Source: Viridothelium virens
Lineage: Eukaryota; Ascomycota; Dothideomycetes; Trypetheliales; Trypetheliaceae
Reading direction: 5' to 3'
DNA: 64,000 nt
NCBI GenBank assembly: GCA_010094025.1
Contig: ML991789.1
Coordinates: 186,001 to 250,000, forward strand
Part shown: positions 60,514-64,000 of the stretch, piece by piece
Position numbering within the stretch: position 1 is the stretch's first letter
Layout: every line of letters starts with the position of its first letter
Notes under the pieces: generated by a model
What the model was told of the DNA's origin: nothing
What the model saw: the letters and a program-made list of their open reading frames with translations, nothing else
The model's database searches: none
Made by a program: the position numbers and the translations under genes

Positions 60514-63500
60514 CTAATCGGCCACTTGTAAATCCTCAATTTTACTTCGATACTCAGCTCCACGCTCCTGATAGCGCATCGCGGCATGCAAGTCGCCACG
60601 ATCATGATAAGCCTCAGAGAGCGCAAATGCTGTACGGCATATAGCACCTGGGTGGACTTCGCTTGTGGTCAAGATATCGAGCGCGGAGTGGAAGAGATTA
60701 CTGGCGAGCCGTGTCAAGACAATAAGTCATTCTAGTACGCTGGCTTTGCGGGAAAAGAGCAGTGGAATGAAAAAGGCAATGGCAAGAAAAATGAAGGGAG
60801 CTTACATGCATGTGTTATTATCCCCCTGCCTCCCTATAATAGTTCCGAGTTTATGGAAGGTGAAGGCAGTATAGTGATGAAAGGGCATGAAGTGCCGGCG
60901 TATGGACAGGCACTTTTGGAAGGCGGATATTGCACTGGCAGTTGAGATTTGCGTGAGTGGGTCTTTGTACCAGTGGATATTACCAAGATGGAAGAGGGAC
61001 CTATTTTCGGACCCTGCTGTGAGCCCTAACATTCCAAAAAGCTGGCTTGCTTTATAATGGGGATTGAGGCTGCACTTACAGGGCCATTGCAATGCTTTCA
61101 TCTCCATGGAGCTCACGTGCAGCCGCAGTGGCTCTCTCGCAAAATTGAAGGGCCTCATCGAACCTACCTAGGAGCCTAAGGCAAAGGCTCGTATTGTTCA
61201 AATAGTAGAAATCTCTGTTACTCGCCAAATCATCTCGCTCGAGAAGGTCGGTTAAGATGCAAAATGCCTCATTAGCGCGGTTCTCCGCCATAAGAGACAC
61301 AGCTATGTTACCATTCGCTGCTGCAATCCACGTTTCGTCATCAGGATTCCCGAGTCGCTTGTTAGCTTTGCGGATATCTCTTATCTTCACGTGCAGTGCA
61401 AGTGAGCTGTCGGGGGAACCCATCTCGAATTCAGCAGACGCTTGCACATTGTAGAGGTAGGACAATAAATCTCGCACAAACCAAGCACTATAACCAGGAT
61501 GCACACCGGTTCGGAGCGCTTTGTCGCATATTTTCAAAGCTTTTTGAGAGCAATCCAGAGCGAACCTGTACTGACCCTTTTCCATAAAATACCTTTCTAT
61601 ATCAGTCATAGTCAAGATGAGCGGGGGGCTTCGAGATACCATGCGCAGCGGCTTACGACTTCGCCCAGGAGTATCGGGCATCCTAACTCATCTCCATACC
61701 AAGCAAATGTATCCAACAAGGCCACTACTTGACTAGACAGCTCCTCACAGGGCTTCCATGCTCCGACTAGTGGCTGACCATCCGGCTGATGTGGAAAAGC
61801 CGCATTCAGGATGAACAAGAGTCGATTAAAGGTCTCGATCTTCTTGTCAGCATCCATGGTTTTTCCTACAGCAATTTGGACAAGCCGATGACACGATATG
61901 CGGTCATTCTTCTGATTTCTGTGAATCATGGAGCCTCGACGCAAGGTTGCAAGTGACATTTCGAGACTTGGCTAGGCAGTCAAATCGATGTTGCTAAGAT
62001 AATATTTGGACCAGACTTACTCCGCAGGTCTCTCGAATGGATTCTGCAAGACCTTTTCAATGTCAGGAAACTCGGAGAGAAGGTCTGGTCCTTCAAAAAG
62101 CCTGTAGTGGTCAGTCCAATGGTAATGCGTTCCGATGTCAAGAACAGATCTTATTGCACTGCTCAGACAGACAATCCTAACAATGCCGTGATTCCAGTAG
62201 AGAGGTGACAGGTGTTGATTACTCACATATCTTCTTTGCGTTGACTCTCGAAAAGCAAAAGCGGCACTCCGGATGGATCTAGAAAGGCAAGCATTTGAAT
62301 TAAAGTCCAGCACCTAGTCTCCACAATAGGGCCAGATTTTGAGAAGATTTCTGTCATGGTCCATGTTGTTTGAATAGATTTCTGATAGAAGAATCCGTCG
62401 CGAGCCTTGACAGAGCTTTCAAAGAGCAGATCTCGTTCAAAAAAAGGATACGACTCTATAAATCGAGAGAGTTGAATGCCGCAGCTCGCTATGTAAGAGC
62501 CGAGAATGTCAAGCGCTAATGGTAGCAGTTGCACTGATTGACAGATAGTCTCTGCTGCTGCCAGCTCCTGGGCACCTATTTTCGAGTGTGGGTAACCCTC
62601 GGTGAGGTTCAGAAGAAACGCTTTGCCATCATCCATAGGAAAGGGACATATATCGAGCCGGCCCTCGGTATCTGTGAATAAACGAGGTGTATCTGAATTC
62701 CGGGTTGTCAGTAAAATGGTGCCCTTTGCACTAGAAGGCCAAAATGGCAAGAGTAGGCTTGGGTCTTCAACATTATCAAATATCATTAACCATTTTGTAG
62801 CATATTCTGAGGATTCTGCCGCCAAATCAGCAATGATACCCGAGAAGATTGGCCAGGCCTTGTACCCTTTTTGCGGTCCTTCACAAGCCATCGCCTCACG
62901 AGCTCACGCAATTGGTTCGGGTTTTGAATGGAATTGTCCGCAAGCCCGAGATCATGGGCAATACCACTGAACGAATCTCCAAGCTTCAGTGAATTTTCTG
63001 CAGATATCCATAGAATGGCGTCATAGTCTTCGATGAAGCGATACGCAAACTCCAATGCAATCTGAGTCTTTCCTATGCCTCCGAGCCCACATAGACATGC
63101 TATTAGAAGCTTCTCTGGTGAAGTACCAGGCCTCAATCGCTGTTCCAGTCTCTGCAGTTCAGCTGTCCTTCCATGGAAAGAACTATTCTTTACAGTCGGA
63201 AGATTTTCGAAAGGTTCGCGTCGGAGAAGCATGAAAGTGTCTTTAGAAGGTAGTCGCTGGAGCAGCTCTTGATGATGAGATCGCTGCAGTCCCTCTTGAA
63301 GCTCATCTGAAGCAACCCTTGCTTCTTCATCCACCAGCGCGGTGAGACTTTGCAGTTTAGCAAGTCGTTTATCAATCCGGTTCCGCAGACGCCCAAATGA
63401 TGTGTAGAATATATTGACTGAGAATTTTAGCTGATTCTTTTGGTGAGACGAGATTCTTTCCTACTGAATGTACGCCTTCGAAAAAAAGCTATAGCTTCTT

Positions 63501-63964
63501 GACAGATCCCATGAATCTCCTCACGGTACTGTTGTAATGCCTCCTTTAGTCGATCTACGTTGTTCCCATTGAACTTCTTGTAGTAGAAGCAGAACCTTGG
63601 TAGATTACAGTCGATACTGTCGAATATCTCGAAGATGTGCTCGAGACCTTTAGCGTAACGAGATGCTAACTAGGCATTGGTCAGTCATTCAAGTAGCGCA
63701 TTTGAAAGAACACGGGCGCGACCGGAGCATCGAATGTATCTATGTAGACTTTCTGGTGATCAACACTAGTAGGTAAGAGAGTGCGACAATATGAGCAAGT
63801 CCGTCATCTGATCTGCTATAAGTTGGCAGGGGTTGAGGTTGTACAGTAGAGCTCTTCGCATTGCTAGCGCCTCCTTCCGTTTGTAGTGGCTTACGAGCTG
63901 TCGACCTAAGCTGATGTCGCTAGGTCACATCATTACCTTGTACGTGTATATGTGCTGCAGTCAT
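60514..63964 (-). CDS. NLR-like STAND protein: N-terminal helical domain, NB-ARC, TPR repeats
   Basis: Minus-strand exons that fit in phase: 63752-63714, 63669-63465, 63417-62866, 62815-62227, 62101-62021, 61966-61640, 61592-61080, 61045-60806 and 60700-60514. Seen in order: a helical N-terminal domain (GLEHIFEIFDSIDCNLPRF, YTSFGRLRNRIDKRLAKLQ), FHGRTAELQRLEQRL, Walker A GLGGIGKTQIA, Walker B WLMIFDNVED, TILLTTRNSD, LLPLALDILGSYI, then HRLVQIAV and TPR-like helices (YFMEKGQYRFALDCSQKALK, LLGRFDEALQFCERATAAAR, ISAFQKCLSIRR, SALDILTTSEVH). Such proteins act in fungal non-self recognition and programmed cell death; no specific role is claimed. The first exons are unresolved; an ATG at 63964 is possible, or the gene extends past the window. 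The 34-bp intron near 61060 is unusually short. Confidence 0.8.
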
Positions 63965-64000
63965 TTTGGAATTGCGAAATGGTATCACCTACCTCCAAAA

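Overview
The window is nuclear DNA of a filamentous ascomycete (Pezizomycotina). This rests on compact protein-coding genes split by introns mostly 44-140 bp long with GT(A/G)-AG ends and CTAA/CTGA-type branch sites, and on families such as SNX41, CysA-type serine acyltransferase, STAND/NLR proteins and a RING-PH-vWA scaffold. I cannot name the genus. Exon joins below were worked out by hand from reading frame and splice motifs.

Left third (0-24 kb): an Nrd1-type four-RRM protein (-) lies divergent from ALG8 (+). The ISWI-complex subunit ITC1 (+) follows, then a gene-poor stretch (10-15.8 kb) holding one MITE-like element, two broken reading frames and a cysteine-rich single-pass membrane protein. 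After that come SNX41 (+), convergent with an NFKBIL1-like gene (-), a second MITE-like element with a target-site duplication, an HSL-family hydrolase (-) with an altered nucleophile, and an NSRP1-like splicing factor (+).

Middle (24-44 kb): a truncated STAND N-terminal module (-), a large Far1/Ste5-like RING-H2/PH/vWA scaffold gene (-) with a 119-nt A/T homopolymer inside an intron, about 5 kb with no convincing gene, two small predicted membrane proteins (-), and the 1.6 k-residue THADA/Trm732 tRNA-methylation cofactor (-).

Right third (44-64 kb): TIM23 (+), three unrecognised proteins (+), the CysA/Cys2 serine O-acyltransferase (+), convergent with TFIIE-alpha (-), which is divergent from PUS1 (+), and finally an NB-ARC/TPR NLR-like gene (-) whose 5' end lies at or beyond the window edge.

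Most genes are unlinked housekeeping functions: N-glycan assembly, chromatin remodelling, retrograde sorting, splicing, tRNA modification, mitochondrial import, basal transcription and cysteine synthesis. There is no biosynthetic cluster or operon-like arrangement. The accessory interest lies in the decayed 10-15.8 kb region, the two STAND/NLR loci and the hydrolase with a Thr at the nucleophile position.
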